Source: Bigelowiella natans CCMP2755 (lineage: Eukaryota; Cercozoa; Chlorarachniophyceae). From it: DNA of 64,000 nt. Below the pieces are notes generated by a model that was not told where the DNA came from, did not search any database, and worked only from the letters and a program-made list of their open reading frames with translations. Location of the stretch: NCBI GenBank assembly GCA_000320545.1, contig ADNK01003065.1:1-64000 (forward strand). Reading direction: 5' to 3'. How positions within the stretch are numbered: position 1 is the first letter of the stretch; every line of letters begins with the position of its first letter. Shown here piece by piece: positions 13,011-23,315 of this stretch. Both the position numbers and the translations under genes were made by a program.

Positions 13011-15920
13011 GGAGTACAGTCTAATTCCTACCTTGCCCTCCTCCCCCTCCTCCTCCTTCTTCTTCTCTTTCTCCTTTCCATTAGATGACGATGATGATGA
13101 TGATGATGATGCAGGTTTGTGTTTCTTTTCGTAGTCATTGAGCTGGATTTCGAGCTGTTCTCTGGCTTTGGCAACCGTTTCAAGTCTCGTTTCCGTGTCT
13201 TGTATTTGGTGTCGCAGCTTGCTTCTTTCTTTCTCCCAACCACTTCTCTCTGATGAAAATTCGTCGATGATCCTGTAGCAGCGCTCTTGCGCTTCTACTA
13301 ACATCTTCTCCGCTTGTGATAGTTTAAAGGCCATATCCTTGAGCCTGCTGTTTGGAGGAGTGTGACGCATTATTAACCACTCACGTACGCACTCACCCAC
13401 CCACCCACTACGACACATTCATTTTACAACATCGGTGGTATGTGTTCTGCGACAACAATTTCATATATATGATGGAGTTGTAGTAAAAGAATTAAAGGGT
13501 GATAATGATGGTGACAATGATGATGATGCTGATGGTAATAATGGTGATAATAATTTTGATGACGACAAAGACGGTATGAGGGAGGGCACTGCTGCGTTGT
13601 TTGTTGTTGATGACGATGATGAGAACGAACCGATCTCCTTCCTCTGCGTTGAGGTCCTCATTCATCTCCATCATCGTTTCCTCTGTTTTCTTGTTATCAT
13701 TCTTCTTGTCCGTATACTGATGATGCTGCTGTTTTTTATCGTTGGCGCCTCTTCCATTTTCGGTCTTAGCAGCATTTCCAACATCATCATCATCGCCACC
13801 ACCAATAACGCCGCTCACATCCTCATTGCCACCATTGCTATTAGTATCTTCTCCGTGTCGTCGTCGTCCTCCTCCTCCTCCTCCTCCTTCTTTGGATTGT
13901 TCTATTACTCCAAGCTGCTCTTGGCTACCACGTACACTTGCAACAGTCAGAGACGTAACGCTTGTCTGGACATCATCGATGACAGACGCATATCGCGTAT
14001 TAGTGTGTCCTTCTTCCTCCTTCTCTTTGAATAATTCTCCTCTTCCTCCTCCTCCCCCTGATGGTGGTGGTCTTCCTCCTGCTGCAGTATCAGACAACTC
14101 CAAAAGCTGTTTTTTGAGGTCCTTCCCCTCTTCTTCTATTCGCCTTCTTCCACCCCTCCTTCTTTCCAGATTGATCGCTGCTTGTTGTTGTTGTTGTTGT
14201 TGTTGCCGCTGTTCCTGCTGTTGCTGTTGCTGCTGCTGTTTAAGGTCCTGTATCATTCTAATGAGAGTTTTGTACTCGGCGTTGGTGTTTGTGCCCTCCT
14301 CCTAAGATATGAAATCGTATATTTTTATACTTATCATGCAGTCAGCGGATATGGAGAATAATGCCTTACAACCAACAAAAGTAAGATTAAAGAAGGAGTA
14401 GTACTGGAAGAGAAAAGAGAAGATCAAGGAAATATCGCAACAAAGTAATGATCCTCGTCACTGTGTGTGGGAGAGAGAAAGAGACAGAGAGAGAGAGAGT
14501 TTGTTTTGTGCATACGCTTATCACGTAATGACCATCTTCTTTCTTCCACCAGCAGCGTCGTCATCGTTCTCATCACCCCTTGACTTCTTTCTCTTCTCAA
14601 ATGTAGCAGCAGCAGCAGCAACATAGCTGCGGTTATGGGCGCCATTGTTGCTGCTGCTGTTGTTACCACTCTCTGCCAATCTTCGCCTCAAATCTTCTAC
14701 CTACAAGCACACATACGTTAGCACACATACGTTCATACGCTGCTGCTGTTGCTGCTGCTGCTGTTTATCGCGATGAAAACGCATCGAATTATTTGTTGTT
14801 GATGATAATAGAAACACTCCAATAACATTTGAAGTGGTGTTGTTTTCTTCTGTGGCGCATCAATAAAATGAATATAGGAGGAGGAGGAGGAGGAGGAGGA
14901 GGAGGAGGAGGAAAAGGAGAAGAAGGAAAAGGAGAAGAAGGAAAAGGAGAAGAAGGAAAAGGAGAAGGAATATAATTGGGGGACAACCTCCACTTGAGCA
15001 CGAGCAAGTTTATCTTTATAATCTTGCATCTATCAAAACATTAATCATATTGAAAACATCACACACACACACACACACACACACACCCACACACACACAC
15101 ACATAATCAAAATGATATGTATTTCTGTTGACATTGATAATACGAGGTTAGCTTATGTTTCATTATTTGTGGAATTCGCCGGGATGTCATTGTGTGGACG
15201 ACAATTATAAAACTACCAGCTATCATATCTACTTCCTCCATCATCATAGAAAACAAGATTCACTCGCATTATCTTTATGTTACTTTCGATTGAAGCTCAT
15301 TAGAGTCGGCCTTTTCCTTTGTAACGTGTTGCTGCTTCCTGATAAAGGTGATGAGTGTGTGAAAATCACAGTTAAACATCATATCTTGGAAACCACAGCA
15401 TGCCTTGAAAGCATTGCCTTTGTTTGGATGTCATCATCGCTATGAAATTATTTTGTGTCTGTTGCCCTTTGTATTACAGAAATTCATCGGCTTTGTTAGT
15501 CTTCAGGGCGTGAGCGTACTCCTGAGAATAGGTTTGTACAATTACTTACGAGTCAATTACATGATTATGTACATTAGGTCTGTGCAGTAGTAGTAGTAGT
15601 ACCAATTGTGGTATGTTAAGATGTACAAGAAAAGGAAGAAGAGAAGAAGAAAGAAAAAGAATCGAGAAGAGGTGAGTGACATAGGGTGATATAGTAAGAA
15701 ATATACCTGCACAAGTACAGATTGATCTGGCTTTAATCCAAGGAAGGTGAAACCCTTGTTAACATATCATCATGATTCACACAACATTAGCATATGGTAA
15801 AGGAAGTCAAATAATCGAAAATAATTGTGATCCCCACCTATCAAATGTTTTTGAGTAGTTTCTGGGGGAATATTTTATTTATCCACAGTTCTCTCCTCCC
15901 CCCCCATCTCTTTCTTGTAG

Positions 15921-15957
<37 letters not shown>

Positions 15958-16233
15958 TGTGTGTGCACCTTCTCCGAGACTCCAATAGCCTGTTTATGAA
16001 GTTCCTCGAGCAGCTCTGTGCGTTGTCGTTCTAGCTTTTCAACGACGCTGCGTTGGGCTAATAAAGCTGCCCTCATCTTGACGGCTTCGGTTTGGATATC
16101 TGCAGCAGCCTTCTCGTCGAGGGTCCAGTCGATTGGTAAACCGGCCTCATTTACCAACCATTCACGGTCGCGCATCAAAGCCTGAGGCGGGGAGAAGTGA
16201 TGAATATTAGGTGCATGTACATCATTTGAGAAC

Positions 16234-16264
<31 letters not shown>

Positions 16265-16682
16265 GCCCAAATATACTCCCCCAACTGCTGCTAGGTGCGA
16301 CGTTGTATCACCATTTCTTCTGATTCTACCATCACACACACGCACACGTACCAATACATTCGTATGTGTTGCTTGTTAAAGAGATCATCATATTTCTATC
16401 ATGAGTTGTTGGATGACCTGATTGGCTTTGCCAAGCTTGTTCACTTCCGCTATAAGGTCATACTTCTCTTCTTCCTAGTACATTTTTATGCAGATGGGGG
16501 GGGGAGATAAGGCGGGAGAGCAGAGACCAACGGGAAACAAGCCAGTAGTTCAATATAACAGCCGTAGTTGCATGCTAGCAGCAGCAGAAGAACCTTTCTC
16601 TTCAAAGCGACTTTGTACTCATAAATCTCACGGTTGGCGTCCTCAAGGTTGTAACCTGATAAATGATACATAGGGAAATAGA

Positions 16683-16722
<40 letters not shown>

Positions 16723-17341
16723 AGAACGACAAACGGAAAATCCGCTAATAAGAATAATAATAATAATAATAATAACAACAAATTAGAATGTCACATAAAG
16801 TGGAGAATAAGGAACAGAACGTCGAGCCGTGTTGGAGATGGAAGAAATGGCTATATTATATTGTTCGTTGCCCTTATCTCTTTCTCGTGGCAGGATTTGT
16901 CGTTGTGTTATTAATCAATTGTGATACCTTTTACGACTTTAAGCAGCTCTGCTCTAAGTTCTATCACTTCCTTGCCGCTCTCTTCAGCACTATTCATAAT
17001 AGAAACACGAAATAACACAGTATACAACCAGGAGGAGGAGAAGGTGACGAGGAAGAAGATGAAGAAGCAGAGGAGGGTAGAGGACAACGATCAGAACGGC
17101 AACGACAACGATAGGACTGAGAATTATGAAGACAAGCGCTTCATCTCTCCATCCCACGGAAACCACACCTTTTCACGATCGAGGTACGTTCTGCCTCCAT
17201 CTCGGCTATTTGCCGTTTGTATGATACCAATCTAACAACGAAGATGAATATAGTCAGAAATTGCCTCGATAATGATCGATAAAAATTGAATGAAGGGAAG
17301 GGGTATATCAACACACAATTGATGCGAATATACTAGTATGA

Positions 17342-17383
<42 letters not shown>

Positions 17384-18564
17384 TTACAGTACAGGCAGTT
17401 GTAGCGAAGGAGGATGGTGGTGAGGATTTATATTTCCAGTTGTTTTGTTTAGGTACTCACTCCTTGCGTAATGTATTTGTTTCTTTTTCGGTCTCCATAA
17501 TCGCACTTTCGATCTAAAAACAAAATGATATTGTTGTAGATGATGATGATGATATTGTTGGAGGTGGTGCTGGTAGTGATTGATAATGACATATTGCTAT
17601 ACTACCCGATGATATAGCATGGAAGTAAGTAGTATCATTACGGAATACATGGAGGAACGACAGTCTATATTAATGAGCAGCACGTGGTCTATATGGTGTT
17701 CTCTCAATCAATGCAGGAGCATATTATTTATTATAAACAGGTTACCTGCTGTTCCATCTTTATCCTCGTCTCCTCTTGACTGTGCAAGATCCTCTGTTTC
17801 TCCTCCTCCAATGCCGACACCTAACCATCATTTTTCACTTGATGCGCGCAGCTAGCTGGTGGGGTACACCCATTGTGGTATGGACGAAGATGTTGCATTA
17901 ATATTATTAAAAAATTGCTAATATTGTTAAAATGATTATCATTATGATACGTCAATAAGCGGTCATAACACACGAGCTACTGAGGAAATATCATAATAAA
18001 CGAACTACTCACGAACTTTCGATATTAGGCTTTTAATGTCTGCATCCTTTATCTCAAGCCTACCAGCGGCAAATAATAATAATAATAATCATCATCATCA
18101 TCATCATCATCGACGGGAAGGAACTAACAACGAATTAGACTATTTGAGAAATCGTAAATAGCCTACTATGCATTGCGGACGCTATTTGATGGAATCAATA
18201 GTCATCGTCGCCATCACCACCATCATCATCATCATCACCACCATCATCATCATCACCAACAACAACAACATCATCATCATCACAGTGCAAGCCGCAGTAG
18301 CAAAGGCATCATCAGCTACTATGATTGTTACTTTTCCATGGCCTCCGCTAACGACGACTCGAGCTCCTATAAGCAGTCGTCCATAGTCATTAGTGATAGT
18401 GTTAATAGGAGTACACATACCATATATCGTGGTAAACAGGCGGTACTTATCATTCATTATTGCTGTCATTAATCGTAACCTGATGCCTTCTTCCGTCTCC
18501 TATCTTCTCATTTAGTTCGCGCAACTTATGTTCTCTAAACTCGGCATCTTCAACCGCATTCTTG

Positions 18565-18614
<50 letters not shown>

Positions 18615-18648
18615 TCAGATATTTATCTTCAGAAAGGAGGTTTCAAGA

Positions 18649-18685
<37 letters not shown>

Positions 18686-18974
18686 TATGTATAGCATGCT
18701 GTTTTTGAAATCCGTCTACAACGAGTGCTGCTGCTGCCGAGATAGTTTCTTTCTGTTGTCGTCGATGATAATTACCAACCACGGTGTTCTTTTTTCATTA
18801 TAAAACTAGAAATATCTAAGGCCATCATCATCGACGACCTTGAGCCTGGTGTTATTTTCTTCTAATTTCGATTCTCGAATCTTGTGTTGCGAGAGAACGC
18901 TCTTAAGTTCCTCGATGTCATTAGACAATTCGTCTGTTACCATATACAAAAGCGCAGCCAAAGAGAAAGCAGAA

Positions 18975-19011
<37 letters not shown>

Positions 19012-19032
19012 ACTCATCTCTTGCTAACCCCC

Positions 19033-19071
<39 letters not shown>

Positions 19072-19481
19072 GATATTAAGGGACCATTTTGCGTTGAGAG
19101 ATTTTGTCTTTGCATCTCAAACTCCTGCTGCTGCCTAAATATCATATGTATAAATGTGTAAAATAATATGTGTGTGTGCGTGTGTGTTGTGTGTACAAGC
19201 TGTTCACAGTTGGACGTATCAGGCTTTCTGAAGTTGTTATCAGCATATTTAAAAAAATGAATAACAATGACCGTGTCATTATTTGTTGCATTTCGTTGAC
19301 GCGTTGTTGAATAGAGATTTCTTCCTCATCATCGACTTCCCTACGCTCAAGCTCGGCCTTGTTTAGTCGTAAACATGATAGTTTCATCACCACAGTACTA
19401 TTAGGAGGATTTGGGATAATAGTCTCAGTAGTGCAATTATAGCATAAGCCATGCCCATGTCCAGCATCATATCTACCGGAA

Positions 19482-19525
<44 letters not shown>

Positions 19526-20165
19526 TTACATCATAGCAGTTATAATTTTGACTATCCGACGTTTTGCTGCGAAATGATGTCTCTCGCCTCTTTCAGCTCC
19601 AACAACGCCATGCTGTAGTCCTTTTGAAGTGCCCCCTAATAGCGTAGAAACGATTATTGCGTAGAACGAGTTGTATCAATAGAGGGCAATGAGTGTGAGC
19701 ATAAGCATAGATGATAAGGAGAAGGAGAAGCGGAGGAAGAAAGAGGGACTAGAAAGAAGTAAGATAACCTTCACATATTTCTTCTCATACTCGGCGATCT
19801 TGTTCTCTCTCGCAAGGAGTTGCATCTTCAACTGCTCGACCTAAAATTAGTAGCAAGCTTCATTCATAATTCCTTTAATCTTGCCTTTTATTGACCTGAC
19901 GATGCAGCTCGGTAGCCTCTTCCAAGCCCATCCTGGAGGTACGGAGACCAAATTCTTTGCTCCCTCGATAATCCCCACCCCCCTCTCCGCGGTATTTCCT
20001 ACCATCCCCTCCGTCCATGGTGTGGGATCGACAGGGCGGTGAGGCTCCCTAATAAATATTGTCCTTGCGGGAAGCGAAAGGAGAAGAAGGGGCTGCCTGT
20101 TCCGCCAAATCGTTTCCCGCGCTTGTAACTTACACGAAATCCATGCCATTGTCGGTCTGCGACAT
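665..20165 (-). CDS. CEP290: CEP290-like centrosomal/ciliary transition-zone coiled-coil protein, about 56 exons
   Basis: CEP290 links microtubules to membrane at the ciliary transition zone. The spliced product is about 2,000 residues, against about 2,480 in human, and is coiled coil almost throughout. Several blocks follow human CEP290 in the right order. Exon 15969-16181 carries the GLPIDWTLDEKA block followed by an E/R/L-rich helix. Exon 11978-12577 ends near LSLKKQL. Exon 10883-10995 has LQQKLLDSEEE, and the next exon has AEKAHNATISQLLKQL. Exon 6735-6831 has VRKYQKLLEE. The start is the ATG at 20163-20165, followed by a GTAAGT donor after 32 bases. The stop is TAG at 665-667. Exons 13631-14301 and 14533-14700 add about 280 residues of Q-, G-, D- and A-rich low complexity. 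The 5' ends of this gene and the cyclophilin gene are about 250 bp apart. Family identity is inferred by eye from conserved blocks; exon phasing supports one gene. Confidence 0.8.
759..884. repeat. 42-bp minisatellite, three tandem copies
   Basis: Three head-to-tail copies of a 42-base unit lie at 759-800, 801-842 and 843-884. Copies 1 and 2 are identical, and copy 3 differs by one base. The array lies in the last intron of the CEP290-like gene, between exons 665-752 and 955-1010. With only three directly abutting copies it is a minisatellite, not a spacer-separated array. Confidence 0.85.
5289..5330. repeat. Tetranucleotide (TCAA) repeat
   Basis: About ten copies of a four-base unit, the last slightly degenerate, lie in an intron of the CEP290-like gene. 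It is the clearest tetranucleotide tract among mostly di- and trinucleotide repeats. Confidence 0.8.
12791..12861. repeat. Compound (CT)n-(GT)n microsatellite
   Basis: A CT tract runs directly into a GT tract with no spacer, in an intron of the CEP290-like gene. Similar compound or paired tracts occur at about 31165-31248, 40834-40944 and 18571-18683. It represents the dozens of intronic microsatellites in the window, which I do not list one by one. Confidence 0.85.
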
Positions 20166-20413
20166 GGCTTATTCTTGATTAAGTTCTATAGTAAGTTCGT
20201 GGATGAACATTGTTGTTGTTGTTGTTGTTGTTGTTGTAGATCTACTAGGAAACTACTACTACTACTTACTACTACTACTCATAGATCTAGTTGTTCATAA
20301 TATTCTTCTTCTTCTTCTTTATTGTTACACTATTTGAATACACATAAACAACCACAAGAAGGAGAGAGGTGGGAGGAGGACTAGGAACAAGAACAAGAAC
20401 AAAAAACAACACG
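20166..20413. promoter_or_regulatory. Divergent intergenic region between the CEP290-like and cyclophilin genes
   Basis: The two inferred start codons are 248 bases apart and point away from each other, so both promoters must lie here or share elements. The segment contains a GTT repeat (about 20211-20237), CTA repeats (about 20253-20278) and a CTT repeat (about 20302-20318). No clear TATA element is visible. The bidirectional role is inferred from geometry only. Confidence 0.45.
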
Positions 20414-21590
20414 ATGACCCTCCCACAAGCATTAGCCACCCTTTTCCTCTTTGCAATAAATCCAGCGCAAGCTGCTTCGAGTGTTTCTGCCACAAACCCT
20501 ACAAGGACGTTCCCTCGCCGCGTATTCGCAACCCAGCTCAGAAGGCAACATTTGCTGCCCTCGAAAGCTGCTCAAAATAACGATGCGACGATGAACGATA
20601 GAAATCCAGTTGGTCGTAGGCCCGTGGTATTGTCTGGGATTCCTTTTGGCTTGGCAGCGGTTGCAATAATCAAATCACTCTCACTAAAGAAATCGACAAA
20701 AAAAGTACAGTACGGAGTAACATGTTTGATATCGTAGGCGGGTGCGATGGGAGCAGCACCAACAGCTCCTGTTGACGCAGCGGTCGAGGCACAAGCTGGA
20801 GTAGATGGTCCATTTTATGTCCAGTTTGAAGTGGCGCTATCTGACCAGAGGACAGAACCTGTCACAATCGAGGTAGTAGTAGTACCAGCAGAGGAAGATA
20901 AATTTAGAACAAGTTTGGTAACTTTTCACTATTACACAACTTTGCAGATCCATCCTGATTGGGCCCCACTAGGCGCTGCACAATTTCAAAAGCTCGTTAA
21001 CGATGGGTACGTGTCGACGTGTCTGATCACAACATGCTGCCCCAGCTTGTGGTCGTAGTAATCCGAACAATTCTCTCACTCGAACAACTCAAATAAATGT
21101 GAACCAACTCCTTTTAAATCCTTACACAATAATTCCACTAACAGGTTTTACGATGATTGTCGGTTCTTTCGTGTAGTTGATGGATTTGTCGTTCAATTCG
21201 GGTAGTATATCGCCTGACTTGTTTGTATTGTCTCTGTGATGTGGAATAGCAGCCACGCTGGTGATGATGACTCACGAGTAATCAAGTTCTGTTGCACGGC
21301 TCACTTATTCCTATATGTAGGCTTAACGGAGATCCTGAAATCAACAAAAAGTACCGCAAACCGATTCCTGATGACAAAGTAGTAAAAAAAATTAGAGGAG
21401 GGGGGGGGGGTGGGATGGGAAGAAGAGCTGTGGGATAATGGAATAACTATCAAAATCCAAAGCTAGCCAAGTTGTGCATTGTTATTCATAAGTGGTTTCT
21501 CCAAGTGTAAGACTCATTATAATAAAGTAATATTGCATCCCTCTATTGATTTGTTCTCCTCCTTCAACCACAACCATCCTCTATTCTAAC

Positions 21591-21623
<33 letters not shown>

Positions 21624-22259
21624 GGTGAGGCAGAGTAACGTGCGTGGAACGGTGACATTTGCTACTTCAGGGCCAAATAGGTGTGACAATTGGGTTTTAC
21701 CGTCGATGGTAGCAAACACGAGTAACATAATGATGGATGATGATGATAGTATGATAATGCAACACCCATATTTGGTTGTCTCGGCATTTTCCCACAAATT
21801 TTGTTTCTATTTTCGCAGTCGTACAACCCAGATGTTTATCAACTTGGGAGATAACACTTTCCTGGATACGAGGTGGCATATACTAAGTTGTATGAGTTTG
21901 TCACAGTGCTGTTTTTAATCTAAATCCGTAGAGATCATTGGCATATCATTGCTTCTAATTCTCATTATTACTGTAGAGGCTTTGCACCCATCGGCAGGGT
22001 CGTTGGAGATGGGATGAGAGCTATTGATGCTATATATGGCGGTTATGGAGAGGGCGCTCCAGCAGGAAGCGGGCCTGATCAAATGAGGATTCAAAGACAG
22101 GTAATGAAACTTATCTGTATGTTTCTTGTGTGACCATGTAAGAGAAAGAAGAGAGCCTAAGTATCACTCTGACTTTAGGGCAACGTTTATCTCACGAAGA
22201 ATTTTCCTAAACTTTCGTATGTGTCGAAAGCAGCGATTGTATCGGGTAAAAACGAGTAA
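20414..22259 (+). CDS. Plastid-targeted (probably thylakoid-lumen) cyclophilin-type peptidyl-prolyl isomerase
   Basis: This enzyme catalyses cis-trans isomerisation of X-Pro bonds. Nine exons close in phase to 304 residues: 20414-20704, 20738-20872, 20948-21006, 21145-21201, 21321-21378, 21625-21680, 21819-21872, 21977-22100, 22179-22259. Residues 1-20 form a signal peptide ending AQA. Then comes an Arg/Ser/Thr-rich, acid-poor stretch typical of transit peptides. Next is a twin arginine followed by a hydrophobic run (RRPVVLSGIPFGLAAVA, about residues 67-83), suggesting a second, Tat-like, signal. The cyclophilin core follows. FFRVVDGFVVQFG carries the catalytic Arg-Phe-Gln region, then come RTTQMFIN, GFAPIGRVV and a C-terminal FPKLSYV. 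The layered leader suggests a secondary plastid. The CEP290-like gene is divergent upstream. Confidence 0.88.
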
Positions 22260-23162
22260 ATCAACCCTCATTCGCAGACATCATCAGCGAATCAATGCGT
22301 GCATGCGTACGCGTGATAAAATTAGATGAACAAAGAATTCAGATTTTCTGCATTGCATCATCACAATGGATCGCTAGATCGCCATGAATCGAAGTGCGCG
22401 CTTGGTGCATGCACATGTTCGCCATTGCAAAACAACTTTTGTTGCTAAGAACGTCAACATTTGAAAGCATGATGATGACAGACATGCAATGTGACATGCA
22501 CATGGTGTCACATTGCTGTGATGCAACGCCGTTCTAGCTGGTGTTGGTTGCGCGTGCACGTCCACGCCATGCATTGCTAGATTGATTGTTGGTCGAGATT
22601 CTCCATCAATCGGTTTGCATGAACCGCGCAAGCAACGTCTAGACGTGTGATGCCCGTGAGATGAGGATTCGAGAAGTGAGCACTTGTGCGCAGCCGGCTT
22701 CCAAACTCCAAACCAATTGCTCCAAACGTGCAAAAATCGTTCTGTCACGTGCAGGCTTGTGCAAGCGATCAGTGAAGCAATCAGTTGGTGCACAGCGCCG
22801 AAATCGCTTGAGGTGTTCAAGGAGGTCAGTTGATCGATGAATGCAACTTCTCGTCAACGTAGTGCGAAAGTTTCCACGCGAGAATTGCTTCAGCTCGTTC
22901 GCACGATGCACACAGTGGACATCGCCAGCAAAAGAAGAAGAAGACGAACTACATTTCCAAAATGTTGCAAGAAGAAGAATCAATGTGAATGTTGAATGGG
23001 GAACAACAACTACGTGCAAACCAAACCAACAAAGTGAGACAGAGTCAAGAAATCAGGAAAATTATAGAAATCCACGGGTGGACTGATCCATTTGTTTTCT
23101 CTCAAAAATCTGAATTTCAAATGCTATAAAAAATCCTACAATTGGCCATGATTCTTGACCAA

Positions 23163-23198
<36 letters not shown>

Positions 23199-23315
23199 CG
23201 AAAGTACGAGTAGATCTTACCAAACTTAGTTGTAATTACTCATCGTCACGCCATTCCCTCCCCCCCCCCGGCTACAAAAACTGCAAATCTTTTGCTGAAG
23301 AACACGGGTATCCAA
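22260..23315. other. Intergenic spacer, no supported gene
   Basis: The sequence has almost no simple repeats apart from an ACA repeat (about 23165-23199). It is rich in TGCATG/CATTGC-type words (for example 22490-22590). ORFs on both strands here have no recognisable domain and poor splice context. The 3' part must contain the promoter of the downstream intronless gene. Confidence 0.5.

Larger units (their letters stand above)
665..20165 (-). other. Exon map of the CEP290-like gene
   Basis: Exons in transcript order: 20134-20165, 19896-19932, 19769-19840, 19561-19635, 19272-19357, 19085-19134, 18839-18933, 18480-18560, 18284-18315 (tentative), 18017-18059, 17746-17820, 17461-17513, 17169-17231, 16928-16989, 16594-16655, 16418-16474, 15969-16181, 15707-15754, 15478-15521, 15284-15338, 14988-15029, 14533-14700, 13631-14301, 13032-13344, 11978-12577, 11533-11790, 11196-11399, 10883-10995, 10388-10759, 10195-10255, 9899-9949, 9314-9348, 8776-8881, 8569-8628, 8128-8283, 7813-7857, 7589-7628, 7222-7262, 7013-7080, 6735-6831, 6389-6466, 5590-5673, 5151-5249, 4668-4724, about 4270-4443, about 3745-3780 (tentative), 3476-3568, 3229-3270, 2950-2985, 2468-2509, 2164-2238, 1803-1871, 1496-1615, 1312-1371, 955-1010, 665-752. 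Each listed junction keeps the frame open, except around the exon near 4270-4443, whose donor is ambiguous. One intron (3228 down to 2986) has a GC donor. Confidence 0.7.

Noticed and set aside
13492-14305. Plus-strand frames over 13435-14305
   Set aside because: They are antisense to the low-complexity CEP290 exon 13631-14301, which is joined in phase on both sides on the minus strand.
22374-23086. Minus-strand frames 22374-22820 and 22639-23019 and plus-strand 22841-23086
   Set aside because: They overlap in different frames in a palindrome-rich spacer and show no domain or splice support.
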